In this document: positions 16,029 to 25,021 of the stretch, one piece after another
Layout of the letters: every line of letters begins with the position of its first letter
Position numbering within the stretch: position 1 is the first letter of the stretch
Assembly (NCBI GenBank): GCA_949068525.1
Contig: CARTIQ010000009.1
Span: 1 to 33,670, forward strand
Direction of reading: 5' to 3'
DNA from: an uncultured Eubacteriales bacterium
GTDB taxonomy: Bacteria; Bacillota; Clostridia; Oscillospirales; Acutalibacteraceae
DNA: 33,670 nt
Program-made: the position numbers and the translations under genes
The notes under the pieces: model-generated
The model's input: only the letters and a program-made list of their open reading frames with translations
What the model was told of the DNA's origin: nothing
The model's database searches: none

Positions 16029-16952
16029 ATGAAACAAAAAGCAGAATTGGTACTTTTTAAAACACAGGATGGAAATGTTAAACTGAAAGTCCAGATAGAA
16101 AATGATACCGTTTGGTTAACTCAGTTGCAAATTTCTGAGTTATTTGATAGAGATAGAACGGTAGTCACAAGGCATATAAAAAATATTTTTAGTGAATCCG
16201 AACTTGAAGAAAAAAGCAATGTGCATTTTTTGCACATTGCAAATTCAGATAAACCGGTAGCACTATATAGCTTAGATGTAATAATCTCAGTTGGATACAG
16301 AGTAAAATCTAAGCGCGGCGTAGAGTTTCGCAAGTGGGCAAATGAAGTTTTAAAAAACTACATACTAAAAGGCTATGCTGTTAATAATAATCGTATAAAT
16401 CAGCTTGGAGAGATTGTACGTATTATGAAAAGGGCCAACAACCAACTTGAAAGTGGACAGATTTTGGATGTGATTGAAAAGTACACAACTGCACTTAATT
16501 TGTTGGATGATTATGATCATCAAAAAATAAAAAAACCTGAGGGAACGAAATCAACTTATGTTTTGAAGTACGATGAGTGCAAAGATGTAATCCTTAAAAT
16601 GAGGTTTGCAGAGGAAAGCGACTTGTTTGGGAATGAAAAGGATAATTCTTTTGAGTCAAGTATTAATGCGATTTATCAGACGTTTGGTGGACAGGAAGTT
16701 TATCCTTCGATTGAGGAAAAAGCTGCAAATCTTTTATATTTCATAGCTAAAAATCATTCATTTTCTGACGGCAACAAACGAATTGCCGCAGCCATGTTTC
16801 TTTATTTTCTTGACAAAAATGAAGCCCTTTTTGAAAATGGTAAGAAAATAATAGATGATTATACCTTGGTTGCTATCACAATAATGATTGCGGAGTCGAA
16901 ACCACAAGAAAAAGAAACACTAATAAAGTTAATAATGAATTTTTTGAGTTGA
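16029..16952 (+). CDS. RhuM-Fic/Doc fusion protein, likely phage cargo toxin or effector
   Basis: A 307-residue two-domain protein. Residues 5-120 match the RhuM (virulence RhuM) domain, with DTVWLTQLQISELF, a DRDRTVVTRHIKNIF helix-turn-helix-like part and YSLDVIISVGYRVKSKRG. A long helical linker follows. The C-terminal domain is Fic/Doc with the active-site motif HSFSDGNKR (243-251), close to the AMP-transfer or phosphate-transfer consensus HxFx(D/E)GNxR. No neighbouring antitoxin is seen and no clear inhibitory helix motif is found, so the RhuM half may control it. It has its own promoter and terminator and is transcribed with the phage, a typical moron. Possible roles are superinfection exclusion or host interference; both are inference. 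The ATG at 16029 is chosen because GGAGAGG is 7 bases upstream. Confidence 0.85.
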   Translation: MKQKAELVLFKTQDGNVKLKVQIENDTVWLTQLQISELFDRDRTVVTRHIKNIFSESELEEKSNVHFLHIANSDKPVALYSLDVIISVGYRVKSKRGVEFRKWANEVLKNYILKGYAVNNNRINQLGEIVRIMKRANNQLESGQILDVIEKYTTALNLLDDYDHQKIKKPEGTKSTYVLKYDECKDVILKMRFAEESDLFGNEKDNSFESSINAIYQTFGGQEVYPSIEEKAANLLYFIAKNHSFSDGNKRIAAAMFLYFLDKNEALFENGKKIIDDYTLVAITIMIAESKPQEKETLIKLIMNFLS

Positions 16953-16971
16953 TTATAAAAAATATTGTTGT

Positions 16972-17001
16972 AGGCGCTTCTTGAAAAAGAGGTGCCTTTT
17001 T
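16972..17001 (+). terminator. Terminator after the RhuM-Fic gene
   Basis: AGGCGCTTCTT (16972-16982) pairs with AAGAGGTGCCT (16987-16997), including two G-T pairs, around a stable GAAA loop, followed by T residues. It closes the promoter-gene-terminator cassette. Confidence 0.85.
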
Positions 17002-17023
17002 ATTGTGCAAAATGGAAAGAGAG

Positions 17024-17569
17024 ATGATCAGAATTTTGCAAATAGAAAAAATAGCGATTTCAAAACTGGTTCCAGCCAAATATAACCCACGTAAGGACTT
17101 AAAACCGGGAGATACCGAATACGAAAAATTAAAACGTTCAGTTGAAGAATTTGGCTACGTTGAGCCAATTATTTGGAACAAAAGAACTAATAGAGTTGTA
17201 GGAGGACATCAGAGATTAAAGGTTCTTGTCGATTTGGGCTTTAATGAGGTTGATTGTGTAGTTGTTGAGCTTCCTGAAGAAAAAGAAAAAGCGTTAAATA
17301 TTGCACTTAACAAAATCAACGGAGAATGGGATAGAGACAAACTTGCAATACTTATTTCTGATTTGCAAGGTTCAGATTTTGATGTGTCTTTAACTGGCTT
17401 TGATGAAGATGAGCTTGCGGATCTATTTTCCCAATTTGAAGAAAAAGAGGTCAAAGATGACAAATTTGATTTAACGGCAGCACTTGAAAAAGCGTCGTTT
17501 GTAGAACGAGGTGATATCTGGACTATTGGCCGGCACAGGTTAATGTGCGGCGATGCGACAAATATGTAA
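17024..17569 (+). pseudogene. ParB-like nuclease half of a broken ParB-methyltransferase gene
   Basis: The 181-residue open part contains a ParB/Srx-like domain (KLVPAKYNPRKDL, then VVGGHQRLKVL and a later LNKINGEWD) and ends in GRHRLMCGDATNM. In intact phage proteins this last motif leads straight into the methyltransferase. Here a TAA follows ATG (Met) at 17567-17569, and the same frame then continues through the methyltransferase. The ParB part alone may still fold and bind or nick DNA. The start at ATG 17024 gives the usual MIRILQIEKIAISKL beginning; the ribosome site there is poor, so ATG 17012 or TTG 17003 remain possible. It sits between the RhuM-Fic cassette and large terminase. Confidence 0.72.
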
Positions 17570-17584
17570 GATGTATCGGCTCTG

Positions 17585-18280
17585 ATGGACGGCAAACGTG
17601 CAAACCTCATTGTTACAGACCCACCTTATGGCGTATCATTTAAAAGTTCAAGCGGTTTGACGATCCAAAATGATTCAATAAAAAACGAGGAGTTTTACAA
17701 TTTTCTTTTATCTTCATTTAAATGTATGGCTGAACATCTTGAAAATGGCGGTGCAGCCTACGTGTTTCATGCAGATACTGAAGGACTAAACTTTCGTAAA
17801 GCCTTTGTTGATGCCGGCTTCCATCTTGCAGGTGTATGCATCTGGGTTAAGAATTCTTTGGTATTGGGACGTTCTGATTATCAGTGGCAGCACGAACCTA
17901 TATTATACGGCTTTTTGCAGAATGGAAAACACCCTTGGTATGCGGATAGGAAACAGACAACAATTTGGAATTATGATAAACCTAGGCGTAATGAGAATCA
18001 TCCAACCTCAAAGCCTCTTGACCTTCTAGGATATCCGATTTGTAACTCGAGTCAGGAAAATTCTATAGTTCTTGACACTTTTGGTGGTAGTGGATCGACA
18101 ATGATGGCTTGCGAGCAAACAAACCGGATTTGTTATATGATGGAACTTGATCCAAAGTATGCCTCTGTAATTTTGCGAAGAGCAGTTGAGAACGGGATAT
18201 CGTCGGATGAAGTGTACGTCATTCGTAAAGGAGTAAGAATCCCATATTCAAAGCTTGAAAAAGAAATTGAGCCATCTTGA
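17585..18280 (+). pseudogene. DNA adenine/cytosine-N4 methyltransferase half of the broken gene
   Basis: A 231-residue methyltransferase part, in frame with the ParB half and separated from it only by TAA and five sense codons. It has the catalytic DPPYGVSF motif near its start and the SAM-binding DTFGGSGSTMMA near its end, the order of beta-class amino-methyltransferases, and a complete C-terminus (VIRKGVRIPYSKLEKE). No ribosome site precedes the ATG at 17585, so expression would need readthrough or reinitiation. When intact, such enzymes protect phage DNA from host restriction. The coding sequence after the stop looks otherwise undamaged, which suggests a recent mutation or a sequencing error. 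Confidence 0.75.
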
Positions 18281-18312
18281 CTCTGTTCTCCTTAGTAAAT
18301 AAAAAGTGAGGC

Positions 18313-19923
18313 ATGGCGTTGATAAAGAAATTAAAAAGTTATAAGCCGACAAAATTCATGGCAAGGAATTCTCACTATGATAGAAATTGTGCTGACTACG
18401 CGGTTAAATTTATAGAATGCCTATGTCACACAAAGGGCACTTGGGCAGGAAAGCCATTTGAGTTAATAGATTGGCAAGAACAGATTATAAGAGACCTGTT
18501 TGGAATCTTAAAGCCAAACGGATATCGACAGTTTAACACAGCTTATGTCGAAATTCCCAAGAAAATGGGAAAGAGCGAACTTGCCGCGGCAGTAGCTCTT
18601 TTGCTTTGCTGTGGAGATGGAGAAGAACGAGCTGAAGTTTATGGCTGTGCAGCTGACAGGCAGCAGGCATCGATCGTTTTTGAAGTTGCTGCCGATATGG
18701 TTAGGATGTGCCCAGCGTTAGCAAAAAGAATCAAACTCTTGACTTCGCAAAAACGTATCATTTATACGCCGACAAACAGCTTCTATCAGGTTTTATCGGC
18801 AGAAGCGTACTCAAAGCATGGATTTAATATTCATGGAGTGATCTTTGACGAATTACATACGCAGCCAAATAGAAAACTTTTCGATGTTATGACAAAAGGT
18901 TCAGGTGATGCACGAACACAGCCGCTATACTTTTTAATAACAACAGCTGGAAACGATACACACAGCATTTGTTATGAAACGCATCAAAAAGCCAAAGACA
19001 TACTTGAGGGACGCAAGTTTGACGAGACATTCTATCCGGTAATTTACGGTGCTTCTGAGTTAGACGACTGGACAGATCCGAAAGTCTGGGAAAAAGCGAA
19101 TCCGTCACTTGGAATCACCGTTGGCATCGATAAAGTCAAAGCAGCGTGTGAATCAGCAAAGCAAAACTCAGCAGAAGAGAATAGTTTTAGGCAACTAAGG
19201 CTAAATCAATGGGTCAAACAGGCCGTAAGATGGATGCCGATGGATAAATGGAACGCATGTAGTTTTAAGTTCGATGAAAAAAGCCTTGAAGGCAGGATTT
19301 GCTATGGTGGGTTGGACTTGTCCTCCAGCACAGACATTACAGCATTTGTTTTGGTGTTCCCACCATTAGATGAAGACGATAAATATCACATTATTCCCTA
19401 TTTTTGGCTACCAGAGGATAATCTTACACTCAGAGTAAATCGTGACCATGTACCTTACGATGTTTGGCAAAAGCAAGGATATTTAAAAACAACCGAAGGC
19501 AATGTAGTCCACTATGGATTTATTGAAAAGTTCATCGAAGAGCTTGGAAAAAAGTACAACATACGAGAAATAGCATTTGACCGCTGGGGGGCAGTACAAA
19601 TGGTTCAGAACCTTGAAGGCATGGGGTTTACAGTTGTTCCATTTGGGCAAGGATTTAAAGATATGAGTCCTCCAACGAAGGAACTGATGAAACTCACTTT
19701 AGAGCAGAAGATTGCGCATGGTGGGCAGCCAGTACTAAGCTGGATGATGGACAACATATTTATTCGTACTGACCCAGCAGGGAATATCAAGCCAGACAAA
19801 GAAAAATCCACAGAGAAAATAGATGGAGTTGTTGCAACAATAATGGCGTTAGATCGAGCTATTCGGAATCAAGGTGAAGACTTTAATTCTGTTTACGATG
19901 AAAGAGGTTTACTCATTATTTGA
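18313..19923 (+). CDS. terL: Terminase large subunit
   Basis: The packaging motor ATPase and nuclease, 536 residues, full length for the HK97-like Terminase_1 family. It has the Walker A-like motif VEIPKKMGKS (79-88), Walker B VIFDEL with Asp179-Glu180, an ITTAGND coupling motif, and an RNase H-like nuclease beginning YGGLDLSSSTD with Asp335 as the first metal ligand. Further acidic residues lie in IREIAFDRWGA and near DGVVATIMALDRA. It pulls DNA into the prohead at the portal and cuts it, probably with the HNH protein. GTGAGG precedes the ATG by two bases, a close spacing. Confidence 0.97.
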   Translation: MALIKKLKSYKPTKFMARNSHYDRNCADYAVKFIECLCHTKGTWAGKPFELIDWQEQIIRDLFGILKPNGYRQFNTAYVEIPKKMGKSELAAAVALLLCCGDGEERAEVYGCAADRQQASIVFEVAADMVRMCPALAKRIKLLTSQKRIIYTPTNSFYQVLSAEAYSKHGFNIHGVIFDELHTQPNRKLFDVMTKGSGDARTQPLYFLITTAGNDTHSICYETHQKAKDILEGRKFDETFYPVIYGASELDDWTDPKVWEKANPSLGITVGIDKVKAACESAKQNSAEENSFRQLRLNQWVKQAVRWMPMDKWNACSFKFDEKSLEGRICYGGLDLSSSTDITAFVLVFPPLDEDDKYHIIPYFWLPEDNLTLRVNRDHVPYDVWQKQGYLKTTEGNVVHYGFIEKFIEELGKKYNIREIAFDRWGAVQMVQNLEGMGFTVVPFGQGFKDMSPPTKELMKLTLEQKIAHGGQPVLSWMMDNIFIRTDPAGNIKPDKEKSTEKIDGVVATIMALDRAIRNQGEDFNSVYDERGLLII

Positions 19924-19964
19924 CCGAGCAATGCGGCAAAGTTAATACATTAATTTGTTTGCAG

Positions 19965-19990
19965 ATGTCAACAGAAATGTTGGCGTTTTG
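19965..19990 (+). terminator. Terminator after large terminase
   Basis: ATGTCAACA (19965-19973) pairs with TGTTGGCGT (19978-19986), including two G-T pairs, around a GAAA loop, followed by TTTT. It separates packaging genes from the antirepressor. Confidence 0.6.
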
Positions 19991-20020
19991 TTATTTTAAA
20001 AGTTTTTTTGGAGGTTATTT

Positions 20021-20815
20021 ATGAACAACTTAAAAGTGTTTAAAAAGCAAGAGTTTGGTAAAGTCAGAACGGTCACAATAGATGAAGTACCATATTTTGT
20101 AGGGAAAGATGTTGCGAAAATCCTTGGTTATGTGAACACAAAGGATGCACTTGCAAACCATGTTGATGCGGAAGGTAAAACTATAATTCAAAGGTCGGAA
20201 AACGCTACCTTAGGCATTCTAAACAGAGGACTCACTGTTATCAACGAGAGTGGTCTCTATAGTTTGATTTTATCAAGCAAAATGCCAAGTGCCAAAAAAT
20301 TTAAACGTTGGGTAACGAGCAAGATTTTACCGTCGATCCGCAAACATGGAATGTATGCGATTGATGATTTAATTGCCGATCCGGATTTAGGTATTGCGGC
20401 TCTTAATGCATTAAAAGCAGAACGAGAGAAAAATAAAAGACTCAAGCAGTCAGTAGCAGTGCAGACTCAGCAAATTTCAGAGCTGACGCCGAAAGCGAGT
20501 TATTATGATGTTGTGCTTAACTGCAAAGATTTGGTTTCAATATCAACAATATCTAAGGATTACGGCTGGAGTGCAAAGAAAATGAATAAATACCTCCATG
20601 AAAAACGCGTTCAGTTTAAGCAAGGCGATATTTGGTTGTTATATCAAAAATATTCAGAAAAAGGCTATACAAGCACGAAAACACACACTTATCTTGATAA
20701 TGACGGTCAACACACGAAAGTTCACACATATTGGACACAGAAAGGACGACTATTTATCTACGAATTATTAAAAGAAGACGGGATATATCCCAATATCGAA
20801 AAATTAGTAGGTTAA
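20021..20815 (+). CDS. Phage antirepressor, Bro-N and KilAC domains
   Basis: A 264-residue protein of classical antirepressor architecture. The N-terminal Bro-N domain shows VPYFVGKDVAKILGYVNTKD, then LTVINESGLYSLILSSKMPS and FKRWVTSKILPSIRKHGMY. A linker helix follows, then a KilAC domain (SISTISKDYGWSAKKMNKYL, later WTQKGRLFIYELL). Antirepressors block the lytic repressor or bind DNA. Being placed between terminase and portal, with a terminator just upstream and its own GGAGG site, it looks like an inserted, independently expressed gene; normally these lie in the early or lysogeny region. No cognate repressor is present in the window. Confidence 0.9.
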   Translation: MNNLKVFKKQEFGKVRTVTIDEVPYFVGKDVAKILGYVNTKDALANHVDAEGKTIIQRSENATLGILNRGLTVINESGLYSLILSSKMPSAKKFKRWVTSKILPSIRKHGMYAIDDLIADPDLGIAALNALKAEREKNKRLKQSVAVQTQQISELTPKASYYDVVLNCKDLVSISTISKDYGWSAKKMNKYLHEKRVQFKQGDIWLLYQKYSEKGYTSTKTHTYLDNDGQHTKVHTYWTQKGRLFIYELLKEDGIYPNIEKLVG

Positions 20816-20845
20816 AAATTAAATGCTAGAAAGGTTTTTGTTGAT

Positions 20846-22171
20846 ATGAGCGTCTTAAAAAATCTGTTTCATTCACGAGATAAACCCAAAAATTCTCTGC
20901 CAGGGAACAGTTACAATGTGCTTTTTGGCAGAACGACAAGTGGAAAAAATGTAAATGAACGCTCTGCAATGCAGGTAACGGCGGTTTACGCGTGTGTACG
21001 AATCTTATCCGAATCAATAGCAGGTCTCCCCTTACATACGTATAGATATTTGAAAGATGGAGCAAAAGAAAAAGCCATAAATCACCCACTCTATCGCCTT
21101 TTGCATGATGAGCCAAATCCGGAGATGACTTCGTTTGTGTTCAGGGAAACATTGATGAGTCATCTTCTTTTATGGGGTAATGCCTACGCTCAAATTATTC
21201 GCAACGGCAAGGGCGAAATATTAGCACTTTACCCGTTAATGCCAAACCGTATGACAGTCGATAGAGCATCAAACGGTGAAATTTATTACACATACATGGT
21301 CAATGACAGCGATAATCCTACGCTTAAAGCACAAGGGCAAGTGTATTTAAGAAGAGAGGATGTCTTGCATATTCCTGGTCTTGGAATTGATGGTTTGGTT
21401 GGATATTCCCCTATTTCAATGGCTAAAAATGCCGTAGGAATGGCACTTGCCTGTGAAGAATATGGTGCTAAATTTTTTGAAAACGGAGCATCACCTAGTG
21501 GAGTTTTGGAACATCCGTCAACAATTAAAAATCCAGATAAACTCCGTGAAAGCTGGAATTCTCTGTTTCAAGGCAGTGAAAATTCTCATCGAGTGGCTGT
21601 CCTGGAGGAGGGGCTTACGTTTAAACCAATTGCAATCTCACCCAATGAAGCTCAGTTTTTAGAGACAAGAAAATTTCAAATAGATGAGATTGCAAGGATC
21701 TTTAGAATTCCGCCACACATGGTTGGAGATCTAGAAAGAGCCTCGTTTTCAAATATTGAAGAGCAGTCGCTGGAGTTTGTAAAATATACCCTCAACCCTT
21801 GGGTTACGCGGTGGGAACAGTCGATTCAACGGTCGTTGTTTACAGATAAAGAAAAGAAGAATTATTTTGTAAAATTCAACGTGGATGGCCTTTTGCGTGG
21901 TGACTATGCGAGCCGTATGAATGGATATGCAACAGCAAGACAAAACGGTTGGATGAGTGCCAATGACATCAGAGAGCTTGAAAACATGGATTTAATCTCG
22001 GATGAACTTGGTGGCAACCTATATTTAATTAACGGAGCAATGACAAAATTACAGGACGCAGGCGGATTTATGCGCTCTGAGTCTAAAGAAACTGAGACAA
22101 AGGAGGACGATATCGATGGAGAAAATAACAAACAATCCGAAAAGAATGCCTCATTGGTGGAATTGGGCTGA
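20846..22171 (+). CDS. HK97-type portal protein
   Basis: Forms the dodecameric ring through which DNA enters and leaves the capsid. At 441 residues it has the family length. Typical features are VTAVYACVRILSESIAGLP near the N-terminus, the LLHDEPNPEMTS segment, LLLWGNAYAQIIRN, and FRIPPHMVGDLERASFSNIE in the clip/stem region. The charged C-terminus (SKETETKEDDIDGENNKQ) is disordered. Its 3' end overlaps the protease gene by 56 bases. It is the first gene of the head operon after the antirepressor. Confidence 0.97.
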   Translation: MSVLKNLFHSRDKPKNSLPGNSYNVLFGRTTSGKNVNERSAMQVTAVYACVRILSESIAGLPLHTYRYLKDGAKEKAINHPLYRLLHDEPNPEMTSFVFRETLMSHLLLWGNAYAQIIRNGKGEILALYPLMPNRMTVDRASNGEIYYTYMVNDSDNPTLKAQGQVYLRREDVLHIPGLGIDGLVGYSPISMAKNAVGMALACEEYGAKFFENGASPSGVLEHPSTIKNPDKLRESWNSLFQGSENSHRVAVLEEGLTFKPIAISPNEAQFLETRKFQIDEIARIFRIPPHMVGDLERASFSNIEEQSLEFVKYTLNPWVTRWEQSIQRSLFTDKEKKNYFVKFNVDGLLRGDYASRMNGYATARQNGWMSANDIRELENMDLISDELGGNLYLINGAMTKLQDAGGFMRSESKETETKEDDIDGENNKQSEKNASLVELG

Positions 22172-22826
22172 TACCGAAAATGGTCGAGAACTTCGTATTG
22201 AGGGCGCAATAGCTGAAGAAAGTTGGATTGATGATGAGATTACACCAAAACAGTTTAAATCTGAACTGATATCTCAAACTGGCGACATTACTGTATTTAT
22301 TAATAGCCCAGGTGGAGACGTGTTTGCCGCAGCCCAGATTTACAATATGCTGATTGAATACAAAGGCAATGTAACCGTAAAAATAGACGGGATCGCTGCT
22401 TCAGCCGCGTCAGTGATAGCCATGGCAGGAACGAAAGTTTTAGTGTCGCCCGTAAGCCAAATTATGATTCATAACCCCATGACTGCGGCGTTTGGTAACA
22501 CACAAGATATGCAAAAGGCAATATCAATGCTTAGTGAAATTAAAAAGTCGATAATCAATGCATACCAGCTAAAAACTGGTCTTTCACGAGCCAAAATATC
22601 TCGTATGATGGATGAAGAAAGCTGGATGAACGCGCAAAAAGCCGTAGAGTTAGGATTTGCAGATGAAATCTTTTATATAAATAATGCTGATCCTAAAATA
22701 TCAGACGGCTTGATATTTAGCCGTTCAACAGTTGTAAATTCAATTTTAAATAAACTTAAACAACAAGAAAAATCAACGATAACTTTAAAGTCGCTACAAA
22801 AGCGGCTTTCTTTATTGAACTATTAA
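22116..22826 (+). CDS. ClpP-like head maturation protease
   Basis: An S14-family serine protease of 236 residues that processes the prohead. The fold signature FINSPGGDVFAAAQIYNML precedes the nucleophile in GIAASAAS (Ser96), and the catalytic His119 lies in QIMIHNPM; the third catalytic residue is expected near ESWMNAQKAVELGFADEI. AAAGGAGG lies 8 bases before the ATG, inside the end of the portal gene, so the two are coupled. It precedes the capsid gene, whose first 75 or so residues form the scaffold-like region it would remove. Confidence 0.95.
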   Translation: MEKITNNPKRMPHWWNWADTENGRELRIEGAIAEESWIDDEITPKQFKSELISQTGDITVFINSPGGDVFAAAQIYNMLIEYKGNVTVKIDGIAASAASVIAMAGTKVLVSPVSQIMIHNPMTAAFGNTQDMQKAISMLSEIKKSIINAYQLKTGLSRAKISRMMDEESWMNAQKAVELGFADEIFYINNADPKISDGLIFSRSTVVNSILNKLKQQEKSTITLKSLQKRLSLLNY

Positions 22827-22848
22827 ATTTTGAAGGAGCAAATAAATT

Positions 22849-24045
22849 ATGAATAAAATACTTGAATTGCGTGAAAAACGTGCAAAAGCGTGGGAAACGG
22901 CAAAGAATTTTCTGGATAGCAGACGAGGTGAAAATGGGCTAGTCTCAGATGAGGATAATGCTACATATGAAAAAATGGAAACAGAGGTTGTAAATCTTGG
23001 GAAAGAAATCGACAGGCTAGAAAAGCAAGCTGCAATTGATTTAGAGCTGTCTAAGGCAACTAGTGCGCCTCTTTTGGAAAAACCTCAAACTGATGAAAAA
23101 TCGCGAAAAACAGGTAGAGCAAGTAATGAATATAGAAATGCGTTTTGGCAGGTAATGAGAAGTAAAGCCGGGTTTGAGGTAAAAAATGCGCTTCAAGTTG
23201 GAACTGACAGTGAAGGTGACTATTTAGTACCGGACGAATTTGAGCACACTTTAGTGCAAGCACTTGAAGAAGAAAACATTTTTAGAGGACTTGCAACTAC
23301 AATTCAAACGTCAAGCGGAGACCGTAAAATTCCAGTCGTTGCAACAAAAGGCGAAGCATCGTGGGTTGATGAAGAAGGGACGATTCCTGAAAGTGATGAT
23401 GCGTTTGGACAAGTGTCAATTGGAGCATATAAACTTGCAACGATGATAAAGGTCAGTGAAGAGCTGTTAAATGACAGTGTGTTTGATCTTGAAAATTATA
23501 TTGCTGTTGAATTTGGCAGACGTATCGGCAACAAAGAGGAAGGAGCATTTTTTATAGGCGACGGAGTAGGCAAACCCACAGGAGTTTTAGATGCAACAGG
23601 AGGAGGTCAGCTTGGAAAGACTACTTCAGGAGCAACATCAATTTCATTTGATGAAATCATGGACTTATTTTACAGTTTAAAGTCTCCGTACCGCAAAAAC
23701 GCAACGTTCCTGATGAATGACTCCACAGTTAAAGCTATCAGAAAATTAAAGGATGGAAATGGACAATACATTTGGCAACCTTCAATGAGTGCTAGTACGC
23801 CGGATATGGTCCTTAATCGCCCAATTTTAACGTCAACATATATGCCAGAAATTGCGGCTGGGAACAAAACGGTGGTGTTTGGCGATTTTAAATATTACTG
23901 GATAGCCGACCGTCAAGGCAGGAGTTTTAAGCGATTAAATGAGCTGTTTGCAGTAACCGGGCAGGTTGGCTTTGTGGCAACTCAACGAGTAGACGGTAAG
24001 CTCATATTGTCTGAGGCAGTGAAATATTTACAGCAAAAAGCTTAG
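22849..24045 (+). CDS. HK97-fold major capsid protein
   Basis: Main shell protein of 398 residues. Residues 1-75 form a charged coiled coil (ILELREKRAKAWETAKNF), the delta domain that acts as scaffold and is usually cut off by the neighbouring protease. The mature part begins near residue 85-100 and shows YLVPDEFEHTLVQALEEENI, the ASWVDEEGTIPESD loop, KVSEELLNDSVFDLENYI, and AVTGQVGFVATQRVDGK near the end, all typical. GAAGGAGC lies upstream. This gene, portal and protease form one head operon. Confidence 0.97.
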   Translation: MNKILELREKRAKAWETAKNFLDSRRGENGLVSDEDNATYEKMETEVVNLGKEIDRLEKQAAIDLELSKATSAPLLEKPQTDEKSRKTGRASNEYRNAFWQVMRSKAGFEVKNALQVGTDSEGDYLVPDEFEHTLVQALEEENIFRGLATTIQTSSGDRKIPVVATKGEASWVDEEGTIPESDDAFGQVSIGAYKLATMIKVSEELLNDSVFDLENYIAVEFGRRIGNKEEGAFFIGDGVGKPTGVLDATGGGQLGKTTSGATSISFDEIMDLFYSLKSPYRKNATFLMNDSTVKAIRKLKDGNGQYIWQPSMSASTPDMVLNRPILTSTYMPEIAAGNKTVVFGDFKYYWIADRQGRSFKRLNELFAVTGQVGFVATQRVDGKLILSEAVKYLQQKA

Positions 24046-24087
24046 GCAATGTAAACGTACATTAAATCGACTGAAGGGAGATTTTAT

Positions 24088-24318
24088 ATGTCGTACAACA
24101 GCAAAAATTATACAGAACAAGGCGGAGAAAAAACTGTTATAGGAGGTACTTTGGAGATTGCTGAAGGAGGAAAATTCGTAGGACTTGAATCGGCATTTAA
24201 ACAAGCGGATAATCAAGATGAAAGTACAGCATCTACAATTGCTGAGTTAAAATCGGATTTTAATTCATTGATTTTAAAATTAAAAGAGGCTGGCCTAATG
24301 AAACAAGATGAAAGCTAA
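24088..24318 (+). CDS. Head fiber-like protein
   Basis: A 76-residue protein beginning SYNSKNYTEQGGEKTVIGGT, a sequence typical of small head fiber (phage_fiber_2-type) proteins that follow the capsid gene in many Firmicutes phages. A Gly-rich strand part is followed by a helical C-terminus (TIAELKSDFNSLILKLKEAG) probably used for trimer formation. GAAGGGAG precedes the ATG. It likely decorates the capsid surface. Confidence 0.75.
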   Translation: MSYNSKNYTEQGGEKTVIGGTLEIAEGGKFVGLESAFKQADNQDESTASTIAELKSDFNSLILKLKEAGLMKQDES

Positions 24319-24334
24319 ATTAGGAGGGATTTTG

Positions 24335-24646
24335 GTGAGTGATTTACTTGAAAAAATAAAATCAAATTTAATAATTTCTCACAACGAAGATGATGCTCTT
24401 CTAAAAAACTATATTGATGCAGCTATCTGCTATGCAGAAAGCTATCAAAACCGAAAAATAGGGTATTATTTAGAAAATCCGTTACCTCCGACTACCGAAC
24501 AGGCAATAATTGTGCTCTGTTCGCACTTTTATGAGAGTCGAGATGGAAGCACAGGAGGATTTTTTGGAGATAACGTCAGTGCCAGCCAGCAAGTTTGGAA
24601 TACAGTAAATACACTGTTACGGCTTGATAAAGAGTGGAAGGTTTGA
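24335..24646 (+). CDS. Head-tail connector, gp6-like
   Basis: A 103-residue helical protein (LLEKIKSNLIISHNEDDALL, then YIDAAICYAESYQNRKIG and a C-terminal VWNTVNTLLRLDKEW), matching the gp6/gp15-like connector family that sits under the portal. The GTG at 24335 is chosen because GGAGGG lies 6 bases upstream; an in-frame ATG at 24308 overlaps the previous gene and lacks a site. The gene is packed closely with its neighbours. Confidence 0.85.
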   Translation: MSDLLEKIKSNLIISHNEDDALLKNYIDAAICYAESYQNRKIGYYLENPLPPTTEQAIIVLCSHFYESRDGSTGGFFGDNVSASQQVWNTVNTLLRLDKEWKV

Positions 24647-24652
24647 TTTTAT

Positions 24653-25021
24653 ATGAGTTTTGGTAAGATGAACAGCTTTATAGAGATAATTTCTGCCAAG
24701 AATGTTACTGATTCGGAGGGATTTTCTAAAAGAAAAGAGACCATTTTAGCAAACATTAGAGCATATAAAGAAGAACGCCATGGCAATAAAGTTTGGGCAA
24801 ATATGGCTGCATTTTCAGAGGCAACAGCATTATTTAGATTTAGAAAAATTCCCGGCGTAAATGTAACAACAAAGCTTTTAATTTTACACGATGGTGTACG
24901 GTACGATATTGTATCAGTCGAGAACGTTAAAGGGAAGAACATGTATATTGAAGTTTTGGTAAAGAAGTCGGAGGCATCTTGCCCAACAAACTATAAATGT
25001 GTAGAGGAGGCCGTGACATAA
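24653..25021 (+). CDS. Head-tail adaptor (head closure) protein
   Basis: A 122-residue mostly beta protein: MNSFIEIISAKNVTDSEGF, WANMAAFSEATALFRFRKIP, then LHDGVRYDIVSVENVKGK. The order and the R/Y/DI pattern are those of SPP1 gp16/HK97 gp7-type head closure proteins. Its stop overlaps the ATG of the next gene (TAATG). Confidence 0.85.
   Translation: MSFGKMNSFIEIISAKNVTDSEGFSKRKETILANIRAYKEERHGNKVWANMAAFSEATALFRFRKIPGVNVTTKLLILHDGVRYDIVSVENVKGKNMYIEVLVKKSEASCPTNYKCVEEAVT

Noticed and set aside
17567..17569. Reassigned stop codon (TAA as sense)
   Set aside because: TAA ends several other genes here cleanly, so a changed code would extend many proteins; a local mutation is simpler.
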